From: a virus | Strand: one strand, 5' to 3' | DNA length: 21,172 nucleotides | IMG/VR virus record: IMGVR_UViG_3300034682_000303 | Span: 1 to 21,172 of that record | Shown: piece by piece, positions 7,733 to 14,630 of the stretch | Position numbering within the stretch: position 1 is the first letter of the stretch | How the letters are laid out: each line of letters opens with the position of its first letter | Notes under the pieces: generated by a model | What the model was told of the DNA's origin: nothing | Seen by the model: only the letters and a program-made list of their open reading frames with translations | The model's database searches: none | Translations under genes and position numbers: made by a program

Positions 7733-7953
7733 GATCCTTTCACGCGCATCCTGAGCGGCTGGCGCAGCCTGCTGCCCCCCTGCCAGCACCGCTGGCGCGC
7801 GATCGGGACCCCGCCTCGCCTGCCCGCTTTATGTGTGGAAAATCATGCAGGTGAACGACTGAGGTCGGGAAACGGCTCCCTGCGCCAGCGCTGGCCGCGC
7901 GGGTGATAACGGATCCTTTTTGCGATCCTTCACTTTCCGTCAGATCCTTTCAC
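7733..7953. repeat. Direct repeats GATCCTTTCAC around the cos site
   Basis: GATCCTTTCAC occurs exactly at 7733-7743 and 7943-7953, with a one-base-shorter copy GATCCTTCAC at 7924-7933 and a partial copy GATCCTTTTTG at 7912-7922. All are in the same orientation and bracket cos. Also present are a 12-base palindrome GCCAGCGCTGGC (7884-7895) and a similar split version GCCAGC-ACC-GCTGGC (7782-7796), one on each side of cos. Possible roles are terminase (gpM) binding sites or host-factor sites; none is shown. There is no gene between 7664 and 8076; this stretch holds cos, these repeats and the umuD promoter. Confidence 0.65.
7802..7820 (-). other. cos: cos site (cohesive-end cleavage site), P2-like
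   Basis: On the minus strand the sequence reads GGCGAGGCGGGGTCCCGAT. The first 12 bases are identical to the P2/P4 cohesive end as I recall it (GGCGAGGCGGGGAAAGCAC); the last part differs. It lies beyond the 3' end of portal gene Q and points toward Q, exactly the P2 arrangement in which the left virion end begins with this sequence followed by Q. The 19-base length is taken from P2, not from data here. It means the packaged linear genome starts at Q and ends with umuDC. Confidence 0.8.
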
Positions 7954-8024
7954 TCAATCGCTATTGTGGGCTGTGTAAAAAAATACGATAGCTCGGGAGC
8001 CAAACGCCGAACGGTGATCGGATT

Positions 8025-8056
8025 TTGGCACCTTGCTATACTGGTTATCCATACAG
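8025..8056 (+). promoter_or_regulatory. SOS promoter of umuDC: extended -10 and LexA box
   Basis: CTGGTTATCCATACAG at 8041-8056 fits the gammaproteobacterial LexA consensus CTG-N10-CAG, with the TA-rich right half of strong boxes. It overlaps the end of a -10 element TATACT (8037-8042) that carries an extended TGC just upstream; no convincing -35 is seen. The box ends 20 bases before the umuD start. LexA bound here would block RNA polymerase until SOS induction. Confidence 0.85.
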
Positions 8057-8076
8057 TGTTTTGTGAGATTGCCCGT

Positions 8077-8499
8077 ATGTTTGCTCAACCCACTCCTGAT
8101 GCTCCCTTGTTGGAGCTGCCCCTGTTTCTCTCCCCGGTGGCCTGTGGCTTTCCGTCGCCAGCGCAGGATTACACCGAGCAGACCATCGACCTCAATCAGC
8201 TGTGCGTGGCGCACCCAGCGGCCACCTACTTCGTGCGGGCGGCCGGTGACAGCATGGTCGACCACGGGATCCGCGATGGCGATCTGCTGGTTGTGGACCG
8301 CAGCCGCAAGGCGGTTCATGGCAGCGTGGTGATCGCCGCGGTCGATGGCGAGTTCACGGTGAAGAAACTGCAGCTTGAACCCACAGTGGCGCTGCTCCCG
8401 GGTAACCCGGCCTATCGGCCCATCCATTTCAGCGAGGGGCAGGAGCTGGAAATCTTCGGGGTGGTGACCTGTGTCGTGCACATGATGCCAACCCCATGA
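8077..8499 (+). CDS. umuD: UmuD-like translesion polymerase V accessory protein (self-cleaving)
   Basis: A 140-residue S24 peptidase-fold protein, one residue longer than E. coli UmuD. The RecA-stimulated cleavage site is C23-G24 (VACGFPSP), the catalytic Ser is S59 in AGDSM and the catalytic Lys is K96 in FTVKKLQ; the 37-residue Ser-Lys spacing matches E. coli UmuD (S60, K97). The cleaved form would assemble with UmuC into DNA polymerase V for error-prone lesion bypass. The ATG at 8077 lies 20 bases after a LexA box; an in-frame ATG far upstream (7903) is rejected because it would read through the promoter. The stop overlaps umuC (ATGA). It lies inside the prophage, between cos and the early region, so it is phage cargo. 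Confidence 0.95.
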   Translation: MFAQPTPDAPLLELPLFLSPVACGFPSPAQDYTEQTIDLNQLCVAHPAATYFVRAAGDSMVDHGIRDGDLLVVDRSRKAVHGSVVIAAVDGEFTVKKLQLEPTVALLPGNPAYRPIHFSEGQELEIFGVVTCVVHMMPTP

Positions 8500-9773
8500 A
8501 CAAGCACTGCGCCGTCGCCCTGGTCGACGTGAACAACTTCTACGCCAGCTGCGAACGGCTGTTTCGCCCCGACCTCAAGGGGCGGCCCATCGTGGTGCTC
8601 TCCAACAATGATGGCTGTGTGGTGGCCCGTTCGGCGGAGGCCAAGGCGCTCGGCATCAAGATGGGGGTGCCGTACTTCCAGATCCGCCAATTCTTCGAGG
8701 CCATGGGCGGGGTCTGGTTCTCCAGCAACTACGCCCTCTATGGCGACATGTCGAACCGGGTGATGACCATTCTGGAGGGGATGGCCCCCGTAGTGGAGGT
8801 CTACAGCATCGACGAGGCGTTTATCGAACTGAGCGAGTCCTGGGCGGGCGACCTGGTGGCCTATGGCCGCCAGATTCGCGAGCGGGTGCAGCAGTGGACG
8901 GGGTTGGCCGTGGGGGTCGGCATCGGCCCCACCAAGACGCTCGCCAAGCTCGCCAACTACGCCGCCAAGAAGTGGCCAGCCACCGGCGGGGTGGTGGATC
9001 TGCGGGATGAAGCGCGGCGCGCCCGGCTGATGGCGATCACCCCGGTGGACGAGATATGGGGCATTGGTCGGCGGCTCACCGCCAAGCTGGAGGCCCAGGG
9101 CATCAAGACCGTGGCCGACCTGGTCGCTGCCGACCCTAAGGCGCTGCGGCGCCGCTATGGCGTGGTGGTCGAGCGCACTGTGCAGGAGCTGCGGGGGATC
9201 CCCTGCGCCGAGCTGGAACAAGAGGCCCAGGCCAAGCAACAGATTATCTGCTCGCGCTCGTTTGGGGAGCGCATCACCCAGATCGGCCCCATGCACCAGG
9301 CGCTGGCCGGCTACATGGAGCGGGCCGCCGAGAAGCTGCGGGGGGAGGGAATGTGCTGCCGGCACGTGACCCTGTTCATTCGCACCAGCCCGTTCAGCGA
9401 CCGGGAACCCTATTACGGCAACCAGGTGAGCACCAAGCTGGCCATGCCCACCCATGACACCCGGGCGCTGCTGGCCCTGATCCCGGAACTCCTACCCCGC
9501 ATCTGGCGCGATGAGCAGCGATACCAGAAAGGGGGCGTCATGCTGGCCGACTTCACCCCCGCCAACATGCAGCAGGGCGACCTGTTCGCCGCACAGCAGC
9601 CATCCCCGCGCAGCGATGCGCTGATGCAGGTCATCGACAAGATCAATCAGGGGCGGTTGGGGAAGGTCTACTTTGCGGCCCGCGGCCGCGACACCCGGGA
9701 GTGGATGATGAAGCGGGAGCAGTTAAGCCCCCGCTATACCACCGCGCTCGGCGAGCTGCCGGTGGTGAAGTGA
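8496..9773 (+). CDS. umuC: UmuC, catalytic subunit of error-prone DNA polymerase V (Y family)
   Basis: A 425-residue Y-family polymerase, full length compared with E. coli UmuC (422). The metal-binding motif [11 protein letters not shown] (D11) starts the palm, followed by the [25 protein letters not shown] fingers region read in part, and the second catalytic motif [10 protein letters not shown] near residue 100. The helix-hairpin-helix segment [17 protein letters not shown] and the little-finger domain are intact. A clamp-binding-like motif QQGDLF lies near residue 362. No frameshift or lost catalytic residue is seen, so it should be active with UmuD'. It is the last gene before the phage right end in virion DNA and converges with the cassette at 9819; no clear terminator lies in the 45-base gap. 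Confidence 0.96.
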   Translation: MNKHCAVALVDVNNFYASCERLFRPDLKGRPIVVLSNNDGCVVARSAEAKALGIKMGVPYFQIRQFFEAMGGVWFSSNYALYGDMSNRVMTILEGMAPVVEVYSIDEAFIELSESWAGDLVAYGRQIRERVQQWTGLAVGVGIGPTKTLAKLANYAAKKWPATGGVVDLRDEARRARLMAITPVDEIWGIGRRLTAKLEAQGIKTVADLVAADPKALRRRYGVVVERTVQELRGIPCAELEQEAQAKQQIICSRSFGERITQIGPMHQALAGYMERAAEKLRGEGMCCRHVTLFIRTSPFSDREPYYGNQVSTKLAMPTHDTRALLALIPELLPRIWRDEQRYQKGGVMLADFTPANMQQGDLFAAQQPSPRSDALMQVIDKINQGRLGKVYFAARGRDTREWMMKREQLSPRYTTALGELPVVK

Positions 9774-9818
9774 ACTACTCTATACCCATCTTTGCCAGTG
9801 GACTGCAGGGTCGAACAT

Positions 9819-10268
9819 TCACGCTCCGAGACCAAAGGCTACGCCCACGCCAGAAAATGTATTGCGACTAAGCTGCATGCCTCCGAGACTTAGCCCAGTT
9901 GAATTGCCATGCACATTTAAGCCAAGTGGCCGGAAATCAATGTTGGAGACAACGGCTTTGCCGTCACCTCTCGATTCTACAGTGAGCACTTCTCTTCCAT
10001 GCACTGATACTATGACCTTATGTCCAGCGGATGATACGTGGGCTGCCGGATGAGTTGATTTCGAGTCGGAGACGATCGTAACGAACTCTTTGCTCTGTGG
10101 AGCAGCTACAGCTTGTAGCCACACCCGCGGCGAAGGGCCCTTACCGATAAGTAGTGGCAAGACCTTACCCATTGCAAAGATGTGGCCGCCGCCAAGAATG
10201 CTGTTACTGCAAAAGCTCAAGTTTTGGTATGGCGTGTAGCCAGTCGGAATACTCTCGGTAGTGATCAT
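9819..10268 (-). CDS. Unknown protein, second gene of a two-gene cargo cassette
   Basis: A 149-residue protein that I do not recognise. It has no clear signal peptide or long hydrophobic helix. The composition (many Gly, Ser, Val, short alternating hydrophobic stretches such as VIVSVHGREVLTVES) suggests a beta-rich soluble or surface-associated fold, ending in a glycine-rich tail (SGVGVAFGLGA). The start ATG overlaps the stop of the upstream membrane protein (ATGA), with GGGGGC upstream, so the two are coupled and probably work together. Base composition is clearly more AT-rich than the neighbouring phage genes, a sign of separate acquisition. It occupies the place of tin/old in P2, genes that exclude other phages; a defence or superinfection-exclusion role is therefore a reasonable guess only. 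Confidence 0.7.
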   Translation of the reverse strand: MITTESIPTGYTPYQNLSFCSNSILGGGHIFAMGKVLPLLIGKGPSPRVWLQAVAAPQSKEFVTIVSDSKSTHPAAHVSSAGHKVIVSVHGREVLTVESRGDGKAVVSNIDFRPLGLNVHGNSTGLSLGGMQLSRNTFSGVGVAFGLGA

Positions 10269-10678
10269 TTTTGCCCCCGAATGAACTGGCGGGTCTTGGG
10301 TGCTGACTTGAAATGTGTGGCCATCCTGCTTAGAAGCTCCTTCTTTTCATTGGGAAGGGATTTGCCGATGAGAAAGAGTACAAGGCTTATGGCGAGACCA
10401 ACAACAAGAGCCCACCACTCGCTTTGTGAGATCTTTTCTGGCTTTCCAGCTATTTCAGAGATCAACTTTGGGAGAAGACTCATGCCATAGCCCATCACAA
10501 CAAATAAGATATTCAGAGACCAAGTAGACCAAGGGCTTCCGTCGTTCTTCAAGCGAAGGAAGTCGGCTTCGCATAGCGGGAAATCTTCTTGAAAGGTGCC
10601 GATGGAAACACCTGTGAAGAGGTTCTCCGTCACTAAAGTCTGCGTAATGACCTGATTCTCAAACACACCTTGAGTCAT
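10265..10678 (-). CDS. Unknown two-helix membrane protein, first gene of a cargo cassette
   Basis: A 137-residue protein of unknown family. The N-terminal 50 residues are polar; then come two probable transmembrane helices (about residues 51-70, NILFVVMGYGMSLLP, and 89-106, WWALVVGLAISLVLFLIG) joined by a short charged loop, and a basic C-terminal tail (KKELLSRM, KTRQFIRGQK). Start chosen at the ATG at 10678, preceded by AGGGAGA at good spacing; the frame remains open upstream with an ATG at 10702 and a TTG at 10810, neither with a ribosome site. AT-rich relative to the phage core. Membrane protein plus coupled soluble partner in a phage exclusion hotspot is the notable point; toxin/immunity or superinfection exclusion are alternatives. 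Confidence 0.7.
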   Translation of the reverse strand: MTQGVFENQVITQTLVTENLFTGVSIGTFQEDFPLCEADFLRLKNDGSPWSTWSLNILFVVMGYGMSLLPKLISEIAGKPEKISQSEWWALVVGLAISLVLFLIGKSLPNEKKELLSRMATHFKSAPKTRQFIRGQK

Positions 10679-10815
10679 TGGGTCTCCCTGAACTTGGTTC
10701 ATTGAAGCTTTGGGTCTAATGGCAACATCATCGTAGTCATGGCATAGCTGGCGTGCTCTAACCGTGATTGGATGGAAGGCGGTGTTAATCCTTCCGTATA
10801 GCTCCGCCAATCACA

Positions 10816-10861
10816 TGGCTGGCACTGAAAAAATACTTTCAGATCATGATATTACCAGCCA
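10816..10861. repeat. Nested inverted repeat upstream of the cargo cassette
   Basis: Outer arms TGGCTGG (10816-10822) and CCAGCCA (10855-10861) enclose an inner perfect hairpin CTGAAA-AAATAC-TTTCAG (10825-10842). It lies in the otherwise empty stretch 10679-10933 between the cassette and the early operon. No T-run follows on either strand, so it is not a standard terminator; it could be an operator, an RNA structure or a scar of insertion. Confidence 0.5.
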
Positions 10862-10933
10862 ACCCCCAGTGTCTATGTGTATTCGTTTGACTTTCCTTTG
10901 TGGCGTTGCTTTTGCCACTGTTCGGAAACACGA

Positions 10934-11128
10934 TCAAGGAGCTGAAATGGAAAACGCCACCCCATCTTCGTCTTCGTGAACAAGGCACGATTGTGAATCC
11001 CGGCGCAGGGTCTCCAGCTGCTCGCGTTGGCGGGTGGAGAGCGCCACTTCCACTCGCTTGATGCCTAGAGCGGCCTGTCTCGCAAGCTGGGCCTGCTTTC
11101 GCTCCCTCGCCTCCTTTGGTTTGCTCAT
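10934..11128 (-). CDS. Small basic hypothetical protein, last gene of early operon
   Basis: A 64-residue protein starting MSKPKEARERKQAQLARQ. The N-terminal third is very basic and helical; the middle IKRVEVALSTRQREQLETL looks like the strand-helix beginning of a ribbon-helix-helix DNA-binding domain, but the protein is too short and the match too weak to assign one. ATG at 11128 has a GGGGGG-type ribosome site upstream and overlaps the stop of the preceding gene (ATGA). Function unknown. Confidence 0.65.
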   Translation of the reverse strand: MSKPKEARERKQAQLARQAALGIKRVEVALSTRQREQLETLRRDSQSCLVHEDEDGVAFSISAP

Positions 11129-11475
11129 ACAGCCCCCCTTCTGGCAAACGACCCCTGTCGCGCCCGGGTGGCCTTCCATACCTGCTTGGGAGCTGGGCCG
11201 ACAGACAGCACCCGCTTTGCCTTCTTGGGTAGGGTGATAGTGTCCAGCTCGCCCTGGTAGAAGGGGAACCAGGCATCCTCGAACCGGATGACCCGCTCCA
11301 TGCGGTCTAGCAGCAGATCGCAGAGATGGCGGTCAGTGGCCGGCAGGCCATTGAGTTCGCGAGTGATGGCAGTGCGACCCGCCGATCCCGGCGGGTGCTG
11401 CTGGAGGATGGGCCAGAGCCGCAGGCAATACGGCTGCAGGCGCTCGACGTCGGCGCGGGTGATGATGTCAATCAT
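11125..11475 (-). CDS. Hypothetical phage protein, 116 aa
   Basis: I do not recognise this protein. It starts MIDIITRADVERLQPYC and contains LWPILQQHPPG followed by a helical segment DRHLCDLLLDRMERVIRFEDAW. The C-terminus is basic (PKKAKRV, WKATRARQ), which may mean nucleic-acid contact. The ATG at 11475 is the family-like start; longer in-frame reading upstream overlaps the preceding gene. It is coupled (ATGA) to the next small gene, within the chain of genes following the replication initiator A. Confidence 0.65.
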   Translation of the reverse strand: MIDIITRADVERLQPYCLRLWPILQQHPPGSAGRTAITRELNGLPATDRHLCDLLLDRMERVIRFEDAWFPFYQGELDTITLPKKAKRVLSVGPAPKQVWKATRARQGSFARRGAV

Positions 11476-11492
11476 GAGCTTGGCCCCTCGTA

Positions 11493-11663
11493 CTAGTTCC
11501 GCATCCGCTTGGCTATCTGCTCCAGCTTTTCGGCCATGTACCACATGTCGTTGTTGTCCTTGCGAGACACGACCTTGCAGCGATGAACGTTCCGGCCGAT
11601 CAGGATATTGGCGGCCAGCAGTACCAGCCATGCTTCGAAATGGCGGCGAATCCAGTCTTTCAT
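11493..11663 (-). CDS. Small single-pass membrane protein, 56 aa
   Basis: Short protein with one hydrophobic segment (about residues 10-22, AWLVLLAANILIG) followed by a basic, Asn-rich tail (RCKVVSRKDNNDMWYMAEKL). The start overlaps the methyltransferase stop (ATGA). GGGGACAGG precedes the ATG. Function unknown; small membrane proteins of this type are common in phage early operons. Confidence 0.6.
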   Translation of the reverse strand: MKDWIRRHFEAWLVLLAANILIGRNVHRCKVVSRKDNNDMWYMAEKLEQIAKRMRN

Positions 11664-12232
11664 GCCTGTCCCCCAACCACTTCTTGCAACCCTGGTTTCA
11701 TGAACACCAGCCAATGGGTCATGCCGGAGCGCCCAGATACCTGACCGAATAGTGGCTTGTGCGGAGTCAAAGCCAGCACATCGCTGACTTTTACTTGTGT
11801 TTCGTTCCACTTGAACACCAGGACTCCTTCTGGCTCCAGAACCCGGAAGCACTCGGCAAAGCCAGCGCACAGGTCTGAGCGCCAATCGTCAGACAGCTTG
11901 CCGTACTTGGCAGCCAGCCAGCTTTTGGGGCCAGCACGTTCAAGGTGCGGCGGGTCGAAGGCAACCAGCTTGAATGCACCATCAGCAAACGGCATGTTGC
12001 GAAAATCCATCAGGCAATCCGGTTCGATGCGCAAGGTGCGGGTGCCGTCCTCCCGGTGCGTCCTGTCCGTGACAGTCAAAGTCTCGCGCCGCTTGTCGGC
12101 AAAGATGGCGAGCGGATTCTGTTTGTCGAACCACATCATCCGACTGCCACAGCAGGCATCCAGTACCGGCTTACCTACAGTCTCCACCGCGGTGGCCACC
12201 GCCTGTTCTTGCAACTTCAAAGCTCCATTCAT
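11660..12232 (-). CDS. Class I SAM-dependent methyltransferase, probably a DNA amino-methyltransferase
   Basis: A 190-residue protein with a methyltransferase layout: motif I-like KPVLDACCGSRMMWF near residue 25 (SAM binding) and the catalytic motif IV-like AFDPPHLERAG near residue 93, a DPPY variant as in N6-adenine and N4-cytosine enzymes. Later strands include VLEPEGVLVFKWNET. The target-recognition part is very small, so substrate is uncertain; DNA base methylation to protect phage DNA is the natural inference. ATG at 12232 is preceded by GAGGAA, which sits in the short gap after gene A. No restriction partner is visible nearby, so it would be an orphan enzyme. Confidence 0.8.
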   Translation of the reverse strand: MNGALKLQEQAVATAVETVGKPVLDACCGSRMMWFDKQNPLAIFADKRRETLTVTDRTHREDGTRTLRIEPDCLMDFRNMPFADGAFKLVAFDPPHLERAGPKSWLAAKYGKLSDDWRSDLCAGFAECFRVLEPEGVLVFKWNETQVKVSDVLALTPHKPLFGQVSGRSGMTHWLVFMKPGLQEVVGGQA

Positions 12233-12242
12233 CGCAATTTCC

Positions 12243-14630
12243 TCATTCCACGCCCAGGCGCGCCCGCGCCTTGGCAATATCCGCCTCGTGGCGGTCGTTG
12301 TCGGCTTGCATGCTCGCGACGCGGGCCTGCTCCAGTTCGGTGGGCTGGTAACTGGCCCGGTCCTCTTCGTCATCCAGCAGGCGGGTGAAGATGGCGATCG
12401 CCTCTTCGGCCTGCGCCAGCGGCAGGGCGGCCAGCCATTCGGTGACGCTGCCGCCTGAGTGCATCAGCTCGTGGGCCTGCTGTTTCAGCGTATCGCTGCT
12501 GGCTGCCCGCTTGCTGGCCTGCTCTGCCTCGACCTCGGCGGTCAGCTGGTCGGCCACGGCATCTCCGGCACCCGGCCAGTTGCGGGTCACAATCAGCCGA
12601 TCGCCGACCAGTCGCACATATTGGCCGTCGGCATTGATGATGCTGCCGTGCTGCAGCAGGGAGGCGTTGCTCTCATCAAGCCCCATTCGGACCAGCTCTT
12701 TAGCCAGAGCGGATCCTTCAACCCCTGATTTGGATCCTTTCGTACAGTTATTGACAGAACTCCGAGGGGGGCGGCTGCCGCCGCCTGAGGGCAACTCGCT
12801 GCGCTCGCCCACTGCAAGCTCGCGCTGCTCGCCCAAACCCGACCCGGTGACGCCCTTGCGCACTATCTGCCAGCCCTCGGTGCGGGTGATGGCGGTGGTC
12901 ATACCGATGTCGGTGATCACCCCCATCAGGCGCAGCACATCCTCGCCATACTTGTTGGCGGCTTCATCGAGGCGCTTGGAGAGCTTGATCAGATGGTCTT
13001 TACGCGGGGTATCAATGCCGCCCATGACCTCGATAAAGCGGCCCCACATTTTGTTGTCCGCTGCATAGCGGGCTGCTTCCAAGATGCAATCCCACTCGAT
13101 CACCTCGTCACCCAGTCGGCGCAACTCGCGCCACACGCTCACAGCCGGGCCGCCTATCTGCTGAAACTGGCGTATACGCCAACAGCTCGCCCAGGCCGCG
13201 ACCGCGATGGTGGTGTGGTCGACCGGGGCCTCTGCCTCGTAGTCCATCCCGACCTTGTGGCCGTCGATGTTCTTGGCGATGTACTTGGCGATGTAGCCGG
13301 TGGCGCTGCCCTTGGTTGGGTCGATCTCCTTCCAATTCACCCGTGGGTTGATGGCCTTGACCACCGCCGGGCTGCTCACATCGAGCAGCCACTTGATGCG
13401 CGGCATCTTGTTGCGGATTTTCATCCCGGCCAGCGCATCGAGCTGGTCGCCGTTGGGCATCTTGAGCTCGGCCCGTTCGGTGGCGGTGAAGTGGTAGGCA
13501 AGCAGGGTCAGAAAGTCGCGTTGGTGCTCGGGGTTGATAAACAGCAGGCAATGCCAGTGCGGGGTGCCATCGTGGTGCGGCTCCACCACCCGAAAACCGA
13601 AGGCCATGATCCCCTCGCGGGCCAGTGCGGCCCGAAAGCGCGCCCACTGCTTGCACAGCAAGCGGTTAGTCTCGGTCGGGCAGGCGCCGTTGAACTTCTC
13701 GTTCTGGTAGGTCTTCGCCTTGTCTTTGCTGCCCTGGCGCCAGGCGTGATAGCTGGAGGGGGCGGTCAGTGTGAGGAACAGGCCCAGTTTGCCCTGCTCC
13801 TGTGCCATGTCTTCAAAGCCCCGCATGCGCACCATCAGCTCATGACGGCGGATCTCGGGGTTGGCGACCGAGCCCATCACCGCATCGACCAGGTCAATCT
13901 CTTGCCCCAGATCTTCGTTGACGGCGCTCATGCCAGCCATCCAGGCTTGCTGGGCTGCTTTACGCTGGGTGAACTCACGCACGGCGTGCGCACTGGCGTA
14001 GGGGCTGACCCCCTTGCGCACCTGGCCGGTGAGGATGGCGATCAGCTCGCAGTAGATGGCCCAGGCGCGGTTGATCTTGCGTAGCCACCACGACTCGTCG
14101 AGCAGGCGCACCAGCAGGCTGGCGGCGGCTCCCTCGAACTTGTCCACCTCGTCAGCAAGATCATCCCGCTCTTCCTGGCTCAGTGGGCGGCCCAGCAGGC
14201 GTTCTACCTTGGTGCGCGGGTGAATGGGGAGGGGAGGGCAGAAGTGCCACGCCTTGGCCTGGGCCCCGATATCGGCCAGCAGCTCCGTGGCGGTGCGCTC
14301 ATGGCCCGCCGCCGCCAGCAGTTGCTGGCAGCGACGGGCCCACTCGGCGGCAACCAGCTCGCGGCGCACATCGTTGCGAAGATCAATCACCGGTATCGGA
14401 AACCGGCTCTGTGCGGCGGCGCAGGCGTCGACCATGCGGCGCAGCCAGATGTTGGCGGTCTTGGGGTTGGCCGGGTAGCGGCGCAGGAAGGTTGCGGCCA
14501 GCGGCTTGGCAACGTGCCACTCGATGCGGGCAAGTTGCTCGGCCGCCCCGGCCATGTTGATGGCGTGGTGCCCCACCAGATAGTGCTGGGGCAGCTGTAT
14601 CCCGTGCAGGTTGGTGATGGCGGCCATCAT
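12243..14630 (-). CDS. A: Replication initiator endonuclease (P2 gpA-like, rolling circle)
   Basis: A 795-residue HUH endonuclease that nicks the phage origin and stays covalently bound, starting rolling-circle replication; P2 gpA is about 761. The metal-binding motif is PHWHCLLF (H358, H360). The two catalytic tyrosines are Y446 and Y450 in GYIAKYIAKN, matching the Tyr450/Tyr454 pair reported for P2 gpA. A Gly/Ser/Pro-rich linker near residues 605-640 contains PPRSSVNNCT, a segment I recall as conserved in the family and whose DNA probably is the origin. The ATG at 14630 overlaps the preceding stop (ATGA) with GGGGTG upstream; a second ATG at 14627 is equally possible. The C-terminal 150 residues are helical and acidic. 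Confidence 0.94.
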   Translation of the reverse strand: MMAAITNLHGIQLPQHYLVGHHAINMAGAAEQLARIEWHVAKPLAATFLRRYPANPKTANIWLRRMVDACAAAQSRFPIPVIDLRNDVRRELVAAEWARRCQQLLAAAGHERTATELLADIGAQAKAWHFCPPLPIHPRTKVERLLGRPLSQEERDDLADEVDKFEGAAASLLVRLLDESWWLRKINRAWAIYCELIAILTGQVRKGVSPYASAHAVREFTQRKAAQQAWMAGMSAVNEDLGQEIDLVDAVMGSVANPEIRRHELMVRMRGFEDMAQEQGKLGLFLTLTAPSSYHAWRQGSKDKAKTYQNEKFNGACPTETNRLLCKQWARFRAALAREGIMAFGFRVVEPHHDGTPHWHCLLFINPEHQRDFLTLLAYHFTATERAELKMPNGDQLDALAGMKIRNKMPRIKWLLDVSSPAVVKAINPRVNWKEIDPTKGSATGYIAKYIAKNIDGHKVGMDYEAEAPVDHTTIAVAAWASCWRIRQFQQIGGPAVSVWRELRRLGDEVIEWDCILEAARYAADNKMWGRFIEVMGGIDTPRKDHLIKLSKRLDEAANKYGEDVLRLMGVITDIGMTTAITRTEGWQIVRKGVTGSGLGEQRELAVGERSELPSGGGSRPPRSSVNNCTKGSKSGVEGSALAKELVRMGLDESNASLLQHGSIINADGQYVRLVGDRLIVTRNWPGAGDAVADQLTAEVEAEQASKRAASSDTLKQQAHELMHSGGSVTEWLAALPLAQAEEAIAIFTRLLDDEEDRASYQPTELEQARVASMQADNDRHEADIAKARARLGVE
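12741..12785 (-). other. ori: Candidate phage replication origin (nick region) inside gene A
   Basis: P2 replicates from an origin inside the A coding sequence. Here the stretch encoding PPRSSVNNCT (minus strand CTCGGAGTTCTGTCAATAAC) is adjacent to a GC hairpin, GGCGGC-TGCC-GCCGCC (12770-12785), and sits in a low-complexity linker where protein constraint should be weak. The exact nick site cannot be read from the sequence. Two GATCCTT motifs (12712, 12733), similar to the repeats around cos, lie just beside it. Confidence 0.5.

Noticed and set aside
7733-7953. CRISPR array or plasmid-type iterons
   Set aside because: The repeats are short (10-11 bases), irregularly spaced and lie around cos; there are no spacers of constant length and no cas or rep gene beside them.
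7903-8076. N-terminal extension of umuD from an upstream ATG
   Set aside because: It would be translated across the LexA box and -10 element; the start at 8077 gives the normal UmuD length and cleavage-site position.
8412-9455. Minus-strand open frame (347 codons) opposite umuDC
   Set aside because: umuC has all expected motifs on the plus strand and the antisense product is low-complexity in character.
10679-10810. Extended start (TTG at 10810 or ATG at 10702) for the cassette membrane protein
   Set aside because: Neither has a ribosome site, while the ATG at 10678 has AGGGAGA at good spacing.
12993-14084. Plus-strand open frame (363 codons) opposite gene A
   Set aside because: Gene A on the minus strand shows HUH and YxxxY catalytic motifs; the opposite frame is a shadow.
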